This document shows positions 43,823-56,224 of a DNA stretch of 64,000 bases, piece by piece. A model generated the notes under the pieces. That model was not told where the DNA came from. It saw only the letters and a program-made list of their open reading frames with translations, and did not search any database. The number at the start of each line of letters is the position of its first letter. The first letter of the stretch is position 1. The stretch spans positions 86,611 to 150,610 of the forward strand of contig JAGFNK010000078.1 in assembly GCA_025769875.1 (NCBI GenBank), given 5' to 3'. The stretch is from Russula earlei (Eukaryota; Basidiomycota; Agaricomycetes; Russulales; Russulaceae). Made by a program: the position numbers and the translations under genes.

Positions 43823-45544
43823 TCAATCGAGCGTAATCCTCAACTGCTCCAGCGGTATGGGTTTAAAGTTGTTGATGTCGATTGACCGCAACCTCAGCCC
43901 TTCCTCGCAGTGTGGCGGCACAAGCTTGTGAATCAGGTCTGGTCGCACCGAGAGCTCTGCAAACGCAAAAAAAGCTCGTCAGCGATACACACGGCACAGC
44001 GCCAGTCCCTCACGAACCTTCCCGCGTAAAGTCGAATAACGGAGGGAACTCCTTGCCATTAGGCATCTTGGCTCCCTCAGCCCGCAATTCGTCAAAGAAC
44101 GGATGCACCATCGCCTCGACAGCGCTCAACCGAACCTCTGGTGTATATTCCAACAGCTTCGAAACGAGGTCGATCGCCTCCGGCGCTGTGCGTGGGCGGA
44201 ACACCTGTGATTACCCGTTAACAATGAATCCTTCACTCCACCCCGCGGGAAGATATCAGACCTTAGAGAACGGGTGAGGCTTGATTTGGGGGAACTTATG
44301 CTCCATATAGTTCGGATTCATCGTTTTGATCTGCTCACGTGATGGGGTGCCCAGAACCTTGATGATCTCCACCAGCTGGTCGATCCCGCTTTCACCTGGG
44401 AAAAGTGGTTGACCAAGCATCAACTCGGCCATAACACAACCGGTCGACCAGATATCTAACCATCGCTGGTCAAAAAAAAAAAAAAAAGACACCCATTGGT
44501 GCTCGAATGAGGACGCACCAATATTTGTTGTGTAATTCGTCGCCCCAAAAATCAATTCTGGTGCACGATAGTAACGCGAACAGATGTAGCTGACATTGGG
44601 TTCCCCTGCCACCAGTATTTTCGCTGACCCAAAGTCACAAAGCTTTAACACCCCCGTCGCCGGATTTAGCAGAAGATTTTGCGGCTTGATGTCACGGTGG
44701 CAAATTCCAACAGAGTGAATGTAAGCAAGAGAGCGGAGGAGCTGGTACATATACAATTTGATTTGAAGCATCGGCATCGGCTGCTTGAGCTTGGCGTAGT
44801 GACGACTTGCACGATACACTGTCTCTGGTACATATTCAAGGACTAGGTTGAGGTACACTTCGTCTTTCTTCAGAGTTCCAACAAAAATCCCTCAGTGCCT
44901 CGCATTGACAATATGTAGACCCACACACCTTATCGCCGTTGGAGTAGAAGAAGGCTTTCAAGTCAACCACGTTTGGATGAGAGACGAGTCTCATTATCTG
45001 TAGCTCGCGGTTCTGCACGACCCGACTTGATCAGTTATATGACCCTTCGAAGGCCACAAGCAGTGAAATGGGTACCAAACAAAACGCCGCTCACCTTGAA
45101 TCGCTTATCCTGCAAGACCTTCTTGATCGCAATATCATCTCCGCTCTCGAGTTCGGAAACGAGCTTAGCTTGAAAGACAACGCCGAACGAGCCATTACCG
45201 ATGACCTTGCAATTCGTGTACGAGATTTCACGGGTCTCGCCACTCTTGCCGTCAGAGGCCACGACTTTGACCACCTTTCGAGGATCGTCGATAGCTGCGC
45301 GATGACAACATCGACAATGACGTAGTCCGGCGCAGGGCGGAGGGTGGGTGGTGTCGAAATGAGGGTGAAGAGTGGTGGATTGGGGGTGAAGAGAAAGCAT
45401 GACCAAAAAAGGTATGAGCACCCGGTGCGCGCAAACGGGTAGAAAGAGTAACGGGAACGAGAACGGGAGAGCATATGTGTGTACGTAGGATCCGGAACAC
45501 GCACGATTTATCTTAACGCCATTGATGGGTCCGTGTGTTGCCAT
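43823..45544 (-). CDS. gsk3: glycogen synthase kinase 3 (Ser/Thr kinase)
   Basis: GSK3/Shaggy kinases phosphorylate primed substrates in growth, morphogenesis and stress signalling. Start ATG 45544 ([13 protein letters not shown]); exon 1 45544-45505 joins exon 2 at 45294 through a 210-nt intron (GTGCGT donor) to read [11 protein letters not shown]. Kinase motifs in order: [22 protein letters not shown] (catalytic Lys), [38 protein letters not shown], the activation-loop Tyr in [38 protein letters not shown], and a C-terminal [16 protein letters not shown] tail. One intron carries a long A/T run near 44467-44482. The family is extremely conserved, so the call is firm. Confidence 0.93.
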
Positions 45545-47240
45545 TATGAAGAAAGATTTGAGGATGTCGTGAAGGGTTGAGTAGGCGGAAGGGGAGTGAG
45601 GTGAGTTGCGGAGATGTGATGTGCGCTTGTCGTCTGAACAGGCCGTGCGTGCCGGGGGATTGCTTTTGAGATCTGGGGGGCAGAAAGAAGAGAGGATGGG
45701 ATGGATTGAAATAATCGGAAAAACGAAGAAAATGCGGGGGCGGCTACGTGGACGTGGGCCGGAAGTCGATGGAGGGGAAAGGACAATGAGGGCACAGAGA
45801 TTGAGTGGAGACCGTCGAGGGGGACGAGTCCCTGTGACCCTGCGGAGGTCTACCACGTGTTTGGTTTTGATTGCTTCTTTCTCACGCTCGACTGGCGTCG
45901 CCTGACCTCCGCGTCGTCATCATCATCAAACAAACAATGCGCAGACGCCGCGACCTGTCGTCTTATCCCCACTTCGATCCCGTCTTGTCCCCTTAATATC
46001 CGTACCTTGCCCTACCCTCTTTCTCTCTTAACTCTCCCCCTGCCTTCCAACCCATCTGGAATACCTCTTCACTAGTACACCAATTCAACGCCCGTCCCTC
46101 GGGCGAATGATCGTTTGCCCTGTCGACCTACCTTGTCTCCGCGGCGGACTCTACAACACGCTACCTTGATTCTCCAATACCCTTCCTGACCTTTACAGCG
46201 CTTTACCTGAAATGTATCGGTAGCAGTTCAGCAAACCATCCTCGCCTCCCATTGTAGTTCGATCCTCGTCCGCTCGATCAATGAATCTAACAGGGAACTC
46301 CTGAGTGCCGAAAATGCCCGCTAGAACCCGTGATAGCATGCCAACTCAAATTGGGCACTATGCCTCGACATTGGCGCCATGGTACGGGATTGCATTGCTT
46401 ATTCTCCATATTACAAGCCATGTGTTCTATAGTCGTTTTGTATGACACCTAGCAAGTTAATGACAAGTCCATTCCGCGTTCTTCGTTTCATCTGCTCTGT
46501 TTGAGAAGCGCCACCTACATCGACATAATGTGCGCGTCGATCCCGGAATAATTTGCGTCCCGCAATCACTTGGTTTAGATATCGTTGTCAGCATGTCAGC
46601 ATAACTCTCCCGATCCACGTGACTTCCTCGGATTCCTCTCCTTAGTAAATGTGAACCCAGGATCCCATCCCGACTGCGGCCGTTCTGTTCATCCGTGTTT
46701 AATAGTGGTCCGGGTGCCACGGAACATTTGAGAGTTTGGACAGGTATTTCCTCGAGTGCCGGCGCTCGATCTATCAGTAAATGCTGTCTTCGGCGAGCAA
46801 GGATATTCCCACGTCACTGAAGTGTTGATGTCGCGGCATGCGCGCTTTGGCTAGCCCCTCGGATTTTGAATTCGAGTAGCACGTCCTGCGTCGTGCCTTC
46901 CCCATCCGGAAGTCAGGAATGTCGTTCTCCACCACGATCAGAAAAACCCTGGCGCATTCCAGCGAAATCTCGTCATGCCGGCGAGTCCTTCCTTGGCCTC
47001 GACTATACCACGCACCGGCGGTCAGTCTGCCAGACCTCTGACGGTGCAATGGTCCTTCTCGATGGACGGATGCGCGCGACGACGAAGATCGCGCGATCGA
47101 GCGTCCCTCCCGTGCTCGTCTGAATGCAAAAACAGCGCGACGCTTGACAGAAGACTCTGTTCAGAGCCTCTCAAGCCGCTTCTCTGCGCGGAAACGTCGC
47201 GACGGTTCGGCGCCGTACATCTGTATATTTCGTTTGGCTC
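45545..47240. other. GSK3 5' region and gene-poor sequence
   Basis: Pyrimidine-rich leader and probable promoter of GSK3 up to about 46100, then sequence without convincing genes. Confidence 0.4.
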
Positions 47241-47929
47241 ATGCAGGCCAAGTCTCCGACGCAAACACTTATCCCTGGCAATGCTGCTGGCGGCATAGCC
47301 AAGGGCGTATTCATCTATCCGTCGAACCACCGTGCTTGCCGGTACTACACGTTCGAGTCAGCTCCCCACATCGCACATCACATAGCAGGCCGTTCGAGGC
47401 CGGACGCGGAAACGGCGATACGCGTTCGCGAGTATGTGTAACTACTGACTGATTACTGCGGTCACTTTACATACATGTCCACTTTTTTTCCTCGAATGTC
47501 GACGTCACCGCCAGGCCGTACATCGGCTGGTGAAGTTCAACCGGTTCCGGTCTTGATTTCCTTGACTCTTGCAGGCGAGTGCACGATGCCGAGCCATGAT
47601 TTTGCAGGTTTCTCCCTCACCACCCTTCTCGCCGATCACCGATGTTCAAACGTCAGATTATGTACTGGCCGATCAAGCCGCCTCCTTCTCTTGATGTCTC
47701 CGAGGGCCTCAGGAAATTGCAGCATCAAATACCTGAGCGCAGACGTGGCACTGACCTTTGATCTTTCAGGTCGCTGTCTCTACGAGGAGATGGACCTGAC
47801 CGCCGCTCGCTGACAGATACCAGCACCTCCGATTTCAGGGCCGTAAGAACGTTCATCGCCTACGCGCGGCCATTGATGCACCCACTTGTCTTGTATGTGC
47901 GCGAACAGGATGTTGTCAAGTTGAAGTAA
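47241..47929 (+). pseudogene. possible decayed or unresolved multi-exon gene
   Basis: Several protein-like pieces occur on one strand but do not join cleanly: a segment at 47241-47441 (YYTFESAPHIAHHIAG ... RVREY, flanked by CAG and GTGTAA), a segment near 47580-47700 (SPITDVQTSDYVLADQAAS), and a terminal piece near 47770-47929 (SDFRAVRTFIAYARPLMHP ... EQDVVKLK, stop). No family is recognised. It may be a real gene with unusual splicing or a pseudogene. Confidence 0.25.
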
Positions 47930-47979
47930 TAGCAGACGGTAATATGGGCTTTGTATAGTCCGATTGACTCGCCAAACAA

Positions 47980-48273
47980 TCAGAACACAGAACTGTTGCC
48001 CAACCATTGTGCTACTTTACTGACCATTTCCTTTCTTGAGCAAGCCAAGCCCTCCCGTATCTCCTCATAGTGCTTAGCCACCTGTTCTTGGGCCCATGTC
48101 GCGGATCGTGTGGCCATCCAGAAATTGAAGATCAAATCGTGCATGGCCATGTTATCTAGCGTAGTTCCTCCTCGTTTTGAAAACGATCGGTCATCTCGCT
48201 GAATTGTTTCAACTCCTCGGCCTCGCTGATCCGTCTTGCCTGTAAGTACCAGAACGAATTCTATCTTGTGCAT
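47980..48273 (-). other. short protein-like open frame
   Basis: 98 codons containing TTLDNMAMHDLIFNFWMA and EQVAKHYEEIREGL, which look like amphipathic helices. No start context, partner exon or family recognised; low confidence. Confidence 0.2.
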
Positions 48274-48777
48274 TTTGAACGCCTTCCGGATAGTAATCCT
48301 GCTCTCCTTGTTGCCTCAAACGCCAACCCGACAGATTCGCAAGCCAGGAATGTTGGATACGCTACACCGTATATAAAGTCACCATTTCAGAGGCCAGTCG
48401 TTCGGCCGTCCTCCTTCAAGAGAAGGAATTCACATGTCCCTCTGGGTGTACGTCAGGACAAAGGCATCGTCAATGAAATGGAGAGAGGTCATGTCCATGT
48501 CAGAGCGAAGGGAAGAACATAAATGATATTTAGGACAAATTTTGGCAGAGAAGCAGTGATCTCAGCCGCATGGCATAGCTCGGTGTGATACTACCAGATC
48601 GGGGCCATATCGAGATTCGAATGGAAAATACCAAGGAAGAAGCAATCCGCCCCTGATGTCCATGATCGAAGTCACAGGGAGATATCGATAGGAGCAGCAT
48701 GCCATTGGAAAGACAGCTTCCATATACTGTTCTGCGTCGATAATAGCACGGTGAGCAGAGCATACACTACTCACCTT

Positions 48778-49209
48778 TAGAGGTGCGGAACACGAAGGTC
48801 ATCACCGTTGATAACACAGATTCCGTCACGATCAATCAACGTTAGTCTGAAACACACACACACGGCTGTCAGCAGAGCATTGGAAGAACGTGAGACGATC
48901 CAACCCTTGAGGATCGATGACTCTAAAAACTGTAGAAGGGTGGTAACACAGTACCCGCAAAGCAGGTGCAGGATCATCTAAGTTGACCTCATCCTCGTTC
49001 TCAGTGTGCAGGTGACCCTCCGCACCGAAGGTCACATGCATGCGGAGCCATTCAAGTGGCTTTGATGAGAATCGTTGAGGATCAGTCAGTGACCGGAAAC
49101 CTCTAAAACTGGCTCCCAACGGGGATCTTTGATGAGAAGGAAGAGACGTCACATGCGTGACAGGATACGTCAATTGGTTCCGAGGTTGCCCTGTGCGAAC
49201 GACGAACAT
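48778..49209 (-). CDS. hypothetical protein, N-terminus unresolved
   Basis: Reading from 49209 (MFVVRTGQPRNQL) the frame stays open through LRMHVTFGAEGHLHTENEDEV and LRVLCYHPSTVFRVIDPQG. A 57-nt GT-AG intron then leads to LTLIDRDGICVINGDDLRV and a stop at 48778. Two protein-like exons joined in phase support a gene or gene remnant, but the true 5' end is not found and no family is recognised. Confidence 0.3.
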
Positions 49210-49738
49210 TCTATGCCCTTCGCAATTCGCCTGCGTCGTTGGAAACTCGGCCTGTAATGAAAGCGAACGTCCCCGCGAAGAGAAGGACGCTACTGGGCAG
49301 AGATTGCCGAGCGCTCCACCAAGCAATCGCGGGGGCGTTGAGAACCGGTCACTGCCAGGTTCTTCCTGCAGAAGATCCACCGAGGGCTACTCCACCATCA
49401 CCAAACATCTTGTACATAGCGCGCGTGTAGCCAAGAGGAACTCGCCAACGCGAGGAACATTCGCTCGGAAACGCCATCAACAGCGTTCTGATTGTGATAT
49501 ATGAAGAGAACGATCCACCTGTCTGACTTCAAGTTGCCCCATCTGGATTGTGAAAGCCCAAAACGGACATCCTATTCGTTGTCCGAGCCCAAATCTTTCG
49601 AGAATCTGGCCAGCGAAAGGACATACCAAGATCCCCATCGTGGGATCTCTGACGAGGGAATATCTCTCTTTTCTCACGCGAGATGAAGACAAAAGGCACC
49701 TAGGAACCAAGCGATGCTCAATACTATCCTTCCAATAG

Positions 49739-49933
49739 CTCGGCACTGGCAGTCCACCCATATCTCGGCACTTTTGCTTTTCTCTGTATCTCATTCGAAC
49801 AACTCTAACTCAAAACTTTGTAGCTATACTATCAGGTTCCCTTAATGTCATTATAGCAGAGAAAAATTGCGCATGAAGTAGTTCCTGGGTTTTATTTTGG
49901 CTGAGTGTGACCGCCGAGATATGACTGCCGAGA
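49739..49933. mobile_element. MITE, copy 2
   Basis: The left end (CTCGGCA...CATATCTCGGCA, 49739-49770) and right end (CGCCGAGATATGACTGCCGAG, 49912-49932) are inverted. The interior matches copy 1 at 12887-13099: TTTTGCTTTT.CTCTGTATCT, GCAGAGAAAAAT, GTAGTTCCTG.GTTTTATTTTGG. The outermost TACTATCCCC part of the terminal repeat seen in copy 1 is missing here. Confidence 0.6.
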
Positions 49934-51021
49934 AACCGGTCAGGCCGCCGTACGAATACAGAATGAGAAAGCTTCTGAGGCAGAGTCAGTGAGATGAGAT
50001 GGGGTGTGCAAACGCAAGTGTCCCAAATGCGGCCGAAGTTCGTACTAGAATACCCAAGTCCACGATTGCAGTACAATATGCCCAGCTACCAACACAAACG
50101 GTACTAGTGTTATTTGCCGCCGTACAGGGACGCCCATAAGTGATCGTGATGGACAGATCGAAGAGAACAGATATTTGATGATCCCACTTTCCGTGAGAGA
50201 AAGGAAAGGTCCAAGGTCTGGCATAGACAGGGATTTTTGAAGCGGAGCCTTCCGACGGAACCTTTTTATTGATAACGAACAGTCAGTCGAATAGAGAAGC
50301 TCATACATTCCAGTCCTAGTGGAGTATGCCGAGCTCCGTGCACGCCCCTCGCCCTCGACATCTTGGACTCGGCATCATTCAGCACAGGTGAGGGTTGACA
50401 CACGTAGAAAGACATTCAACACTTGCGCCCCTCATGGCTGCACGAGAGAATCATATGCGTAATGACGGCCCTGAGCGTGAGTATCTCCTCATCCAGTGAA
50501 TGATTCGTGTGGGACCGTATTCACCGCGGGGGTGCATTTAGTCACAATCTGTGACAGCTCCGATCTCATCGCTGCCTTCTATTCCGAAGAATCCTCGGCC
50601 TCGATGTGGATACCTGTCCTAGGATGGAGGCGTCCTGGCGGCTGTATCATAATACATCAACGGTGGATCAGTACGAGCATCAAACTTAAGTCGCTCGTGC
50701 ATATAGAACACGCCAATACTGTGTTTCAGACTATACCATGGCTTCGGGGAATTCCTTGATACATACACCACACCTGTGCCTTCACAGCCTGTATGGCTGA
50801 GCGCACGAGTCCCTGGCCAGTGGTGGCGAGAGGTGAGATGGACGACGAGATTTGCATCGGATGATGTAATACTCGTCGGCAATTGGCGGGCGGCTGACGC
50901 GGTCACGAGCTCGAAACGCCAACATCGGACTTTGACCTAGGCAAGTCGTTTTGCTGACTTCATACTCTCGTATTCCCTCTACCTTCAGTATCAAGCCTGC
51001 GATCTTGCAGCGCTCATTGAT
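49934..51021. other. gene-poor stretch
   Basis: No convincing gene; short frames only. Confidence 0.4.
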
Positions 51022-52287
51022 ATGTTTCGGGCATATTCACTACCATCATCCCATGAGCACCCCTCGCTCGCTCCACCCCCGTCGTCGGTCTCATCTCCTT
51101 CCGTCCAAATGCCTAATGTCTTCGTCCATCCACCAGAGGACGAAGCAATGCCTTGGTGCGCGTTCGACGCCAATCAGGAAAGCGTATCGTCAGAGATGGC
51201 ATTCACAACTCCTGAAATGGGGCACCTCCAGTCGAAGCTCGACGACTGGTCCCACACCGTCCACCCAACCGCAGATCACGCTCCAGTATTTCATCGTTCG
51301 CAGGCGGGCAGTGCCATCGTCATGCCACGACGCGGCTCTTCCCAGTCTTCGCTCTTGAGAAATCCAAATCCATTAGGGCTCGCGTCAATACCTGAAAGTC
51401 CAAAGCGGGCGAAGGAGAGTGACGATGATGACATCGTTGAAGTCATGAAGGTGCGCCGGGGGGAGGGCATGCCCGACGTCGGATATGCGCACGGCTCCGT
51501 ACGTACGCTCGGGAGATCCAAGACACTCCGCTCGCGAGCCGCGCACGCCTTACGCTCGATCAAGAATGTCGGAAAGGCACCGCGCCGGCCCACGTTGGAC
51601 CAGGTATTCCCGGCAAAGGAGAACGGGAACGCTGCCAAAATCATGGCACCTGCTCCTACGCAAGTACCACCGACTGCAGACAAGCGCCGTCCGAAAGCCC
51701 TACCCACCTCGAACCAGTCAAGCATGCCGCGCCTGAAGAAGCGGGTGTCGCAGCCGCTGTCCAATCTTTTTGGCCTTGGAGCCTCCGAAGCTGCGGCAAA
51801 TTCCTCCGATACGATCGGTGCCGGGGTTTCTTCATCCCATTCAGGAGGCTTTCGGACGTTGCCATATTCCCGCAGCGCATCTGCATCCACTCCCACGTTG
51901 CAATTGCTGTCGGCCGAACCTACTCGTCCCACATCTCCGAGCTTCTCAATTCGCGGAACCCGTCACAAGTTCTCGTTTGTTAATCTTCAGACCATATTCT
52001 CCGGGAATACGACGAGCGCGAGTGACCTGGCGTCAGAGCCTCAACAAGAGTCAACAAACATCGAGGTGGAAGAACCTGCTCCACCGCACAAGATGCAGAC
52101 GCCAGTCGATGATGGGTGGGACTCTGGAGAGGACTATGACTCACCGCGGCGGCATGCTGACCCTTGGACGATGCCCAGACATCGGGATGAGAGTTCCCAT
52201 CCGTCGCAAGGGACGAGTTTTGACATGCGGCTCAATTCTTTGCACTTTGACTCTTTCAGCTTTGATGCAGATGCATTTGAAATCTAG
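51022..52287 (+). CDS. Ser/Pro-rich protein of unknown function, intronless
   Basis: Single open frame of 421 residues. It is predicted to be mostly disordered, Ser/Pro-rich, with short ordered islands: an acidic patch SDDDDIVEVMKVRRGEG near residue 135, a basic helix SKTLRSRAAHALRSIKNVGK near 160, and an acidic/aromatic end (MRLNSLHFDSFSFDADAFEI). The terminal pattern recalls short docking motifs. No domain recognised. Length and uniform codon use support a real gene; a signalling or transcription adaptor role would be speculation. Confidence 0.65.
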   Translation: MFRAYSLPSSHEHPSLAPPPSSVSSPSVQMPNVFVHPPEDEAMPWCAFDANQESVSSEMAFTTPEMGHLQSKLDDWSHTVHPTADHAPVFHRSQAGSAIVMPRRGSSQSSLLRNPNPLGLASIPESPKRAKESDDDDIVEVMKVRRGEGMPDVGYAHGSVRTLGRSKTLRSRAAHALRSIKNVGKAPRRPTLDQVFPAKENGNAAKIMAPAPTQVPPTADKRRPKALPTSNQSSMPRLKKRVSQPLSNLFGLGASEAAANSSDTIGAGVSSSHSGGFRTLPYSRSASASTPTLQLLSAEPTRPTSPSFSIRGTRHKFSFVNLQTIFSGNTTSASDLASEPQQESTNIEVEEPAPPHKMQTPVDDGWDSGEDYDSPRRHADPWTMPRHRDESSHPSQGTSFDMRLNSLHFDSFSFDADAFEI

Positions 52288-53676
52288 TGTCGACCTCATG
52301 GGAGTGAGCGTTGCGAAACCTGTCACTGGGCGGTCATCTCCACGCATATGTGTATAAGTAACATCGTTGTCACAGCAACTATATACTATCTCATTCCCAT
52401 TCTCCCCTTTGCTATATTTTATTGGCTTACCGCTTTGCAAAATCACGCTCTGTTCTCACGTCTGCTTTTGAGATGTGATGTTGACGCCGTTGTCATACTT
52501 ATTTCTTGTATCATGTGTGTCGTCCTTTTGAAGTTGAGAAATTAATTCATGCGCTGGCTGCTCAATTGGAATGCGTTTTCACTGACGTATGATGTTTCCA
52601 GGGTGAAGAGTGCTGAAGGGTCATCGTGTTGCTATCATAACTATAACCCATTTGGCATGGCAATTGAGTCTTACAGACCACGTACCGGGTTTGAATAACG
52701 TTCGTTACGATCAACCTCGGATCTATACGATGGACGGTTCTGGATCCTGGCACGCCATGTGGCGTCATTAGTTGCTTTTGAGACCACGTGGTTCCGACCG
52801 GAAGGACCATCGATCCCCTTTAAGACAACGGCATTTGTCTGTGTATTCACCGGAATGGACCCTAGAAGAACTTTCGTTAATTCCCGGGAAACTGGCCATT
52901 TGTCAAGGACGTATTTATACACGCGACTCCCAGCGGTTGGAAGACGAAAGGCGCTCCTCATAGCCAAGCCTGCCAGCCAGCGTTGCAGTAGGTTCCTCGG
53001 GTGCCGCGCCCACCCGGAACAAACCGCACTCGAATGTCATCTCCATATGACTCCATCCTGAGTCTGACGAGCTCCCGGAGGTAGGGCATGTTCTTTGGCG
53101 TGGTCGCTTTGTCGAGCGTCACGCTCACGCTGTACTTAAGGAGTGCTCGGGGTGACTGCTAACATCGCCATCGCCACTCTACCGGCCCTGTAGTCACGCC
53201 TTGGAACCACTGGCAGGATGACCTCCCTCAAAGGCTGATATGGACGCGCGTGGATGGCTCCATTACACACTTGTTTGCGTAAGTTCTAAATTTCAATTTC
53301 AGCTCAACCCCTTACGCCTCCGTCCTGTGCTCCCTGAGGCTTTTCATCATGTTTGGGCTCTGCTCAATGAACGTTTTAAAGCTTGAAGCTTCACGCTGCC
53401 GTTCCTATCAATTCTGATCCTTTGAGTCTCTGAGTGTGCCTGCGGCGGTTCCTCGTGTATCCAGGAGCGTGACCCGCAAGCATTGATATTGATAATGTCA
53501 GGGCCTGCGCAGGCCGAACGCATCCAGTTACTAGATAGAGTAACTCCGTGAATGTGAGCCATCCTGGAGGCGAGCGCCGAGAAGGCAAATGCAAATGCGG
53601 CAATGTCTCAGGGTTTCATTTGAGCCCAGATCTCGATGAGAACTCCACCGGACCGGTTGAAACCCACATATTGAAA
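52288..53676. other. gene-poor stretch
   Basis: 3' UTR of the preceding gene, then sequence without convincing coding frames. Confidence 0.4.
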
Positions 53677-54114
53677 CCTCCAACTCGGAAGGCCAGGATT
53701 CCAGGATGCTGGCTGAATGTGATCACGCAATCCTGAGTTCAAGTTTTCACTAGGCCCCTGTAAAACTTCGCGTCCCCCGTCAATTAAACCACAGCCATTT
53801 CAAATCGCGCGAAGGATAGCGGACCGGCGAGTTTCCCCCGTATATTCACATAACATAAGTTTCCTGTACAGAAAACCTTATATAACCCCGATGCTATCAG
53901 AGCTCAGATGTGATCAACGGAAAGAGGGGGAACTTGATGTTATTCGCAGGCGCAAAGTGATGCCTCTATATACCTATGTGTGTGAGGCATCGGATTCCGA
54001 TAGATGATCGGAAAGCCGAGAAAGTGGCGTAATCGATTTGATTGTTTAGATACAGCCGAGTCGCGTCCAAACTGCCCGGGTGCCGGGTGGACCATATGGC
54101 CCGGGCTATAACTG
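53677..54114 (-). repeat. dispersed repeat, copy B (inverted relative to copy A)
   Basis: Reverse complement of 26378-26745. About 70 bp longer, so copy A has deletions (for example around the TATATAAGG segment at 53875-53890 here). Flanking sequence does not match that of copy A, and no REV1 piece is present. The long complementary matches are visible by eye. Confidence 0.75.
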
Positions 54115-55599
54115 TGGCTCACCACATACTGATGTACACGCTAGTGGCACTGATAATGTGATTCAATACAATCAGTAGCTATGATACCTTGGTCCTTGAA
54201 GAATACATTGGACATGCAGCTGCTGTGTGAAGCATGAACAGACAAACCAGACCATATGTGTAGATAGGATAGTTAGGCCCCTATTACCAACCTCAGCTGA
54301 GATTTCTTGAATCTTGAATCTTGAACTTGAACTTGGATTTTGGGATTTTCTGAGATGACAGGAATGACAGGTGAGTTGACATCTTTTCACATATTTTGTC
54401 ACACTCCAGAAATGGCAAGTGCCACACCAACTTGGCTCCCCAAGGCAATTCCCATCGATCTGCAATTGTTTTCAAATGCAGATAATAATTACACACAATT
54501 CTTAAGTCTCATAATGGTGTATTCAAGAGTTAAGTACAACAAAATAAATAATAAATAAAAAACCAAACTACTGTTAAAGGCTGGGAACATGTGCAGGCAC
54601 ACTTAGAATGACAGAACTCAGGTTCTATTATTATTATAGACTAGCCTACTCATAGGTACATGTTTATAGACCAAAGTTGAGTAGCTAAAAGGAAAGAAAA
54701 AAATAAAGAGAAAAGAAAAGAAAAGCCTAGCCAGAGGCAGGTGAGCATGTGCAAAGGCCATCATAATGGTGTGACATGTATCATGGGTGGGATGATGGAG
54801 GCAGGGTCAAGCGCATAAGATTGCACATGTGGTGAGTGTGCAGGCACTGGGGGGGGAGCAGGTGTGGCATGTGGAGTGTCATCTCCACCATGTGTACTGT
54901 GATGATTCCAATTCCAAGAGGTTCACCAGGGCAGTCCTGCATACCCTAGACCAGTGGTGAGAACATAAAAGAAATAAAAAAGAAGAAAGAAAAGAAAGGG
55001 AAAATGAAGAAAAGTACCTGAAAGCCAGATTGCTGCTTGGTGACATTGAGGGCAGTGGTGTTGGGCAGGACATTCAGCCTTCATTTTGGGGTGCACTGGT
55101 TTGTCAGGGGAATGTGCTTGCAAAAACAATTGTGATCATGCAGCATCTGCTGGTGTGATGGAGGTGGTGAGGGAGTGGCATTGGGCAGGGCCATTTGGCC
55201 AATGTGTAGTGTGTTGATTTGTCAGGAGAGTGAGCATGCAATTGCACAGCATGCATTAAGGATGAGATGATAGGGCAGTTGGTGAAGATGTGGTACCCAG
55301 GCAATGGGAATGTGTGCATTGGAAAGGTGGGCTGGTGGGCCATTGATGTGGTGCAGGGACAGAGATGCATGTGAATGATGCGGAGCGGTGGTAGGAGATG
55401 AGAGGGGAGACTTTTGTGTGCATGTGATGGGGTTTTTAAGAACAGTGGGCACATTTGGAGGCAAATATGAGCTATCTTATATGTTTTACAAGTATGTTAC
55501 TTAGGAGATAAAATTGGAGAAGATGATTTCTAGGAGCTTTTGGAGTTGGGAATGGAAGTGAAATGTAGACAGAATTGTATAGTAAGGAGACCTTGGATT
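54115..55599. repeat. CpG-depleted, TG/CA-rich repeat-derived block
   Basis: CG dinucleotides are nearly absent while TG and CA are abundant, unlike the genes in this window. Two partly similar sub-blocks near 55030-55140 and 55150-55255 share GGGCAG, TTTGTCAGG and a GCATGCA/GCTTGCA end. A poly-purine stretch lies near 54690-54725. No gene seen; looks like old methylated transposon sequence. Confidence 0.5.
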
Positions 55600-56224
55600 T
55601 GTCAAGACTCACTGTTGAACAATCCAGTTCAAGAGTGAGAGACAAGTTCAAAGATGAGTCAATAGACGTCTAAGATGGTGTGGGCAAGAAGTAGAGTCCA
55701 AAGCAGTACCAAGTACCAAAGAGGTATGGTTACTGGTAGAGTTGAGCAGGTATGCAGGGAAGAGGCCAGAATGGTCACAAGGGGATGGTCCTTAAAGGAG
55801 TATCCCAGGGGTAGAGAGTGCCATAAACAAATGGACAGTCTGAAGACTGTCCACTACTTTATTGAGTGCTTATATACTACAAGAGAACTGCTAAATAGGG
55901 AACAAGTCATAACCTTGTTATCAAGCACAATAGACAGATGAGTAAGAAGTCAGAGTACGCTTACTGAGCATGCTCAGTCATGCTCAGTAAGCTGCTGAGT
56001 AAGAAGGCTTCTATTGATGAGTAAGAGCCTTTACTGTCCATGTGTTCTCTGCTTTAGTACATGTGTAAAGCACCTGATTCATTTGCTGTTAATCAGTTTA
56101 GGGCCGGTCATTTGAGGACTTGTAGTTTGGTTCAGGGAATAGGGTTGCCTATAAGGTCCCTTATATAGTTCTATTAGGGTCCTTAGAGTCGACCCTAATA
56201 CTTCTATTAAGGTCCTTAGTATTG
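55600..56224 (+). repeat. LTR-like inverted arm, left copy (CpG-decayed)
   Basis: Begins TGTCAAGACTCACTGTTGAAC and is the inverted counterpart of 56576-57176. Carries the palindromic ACTGAGCATGCTCAGT cluster near 55960-55990. CG sites of the right arm are mostly TG or CA here. Confidence 0.65.

Noticed and set aside
45035..45856. 273-codon minus frame overlapping the GSK3 5' end
   Set aside because: It reads through the 210-nt first intron and the leader; the ATG at 45544 with spliced exon 1 gives the proper GSK3 start.
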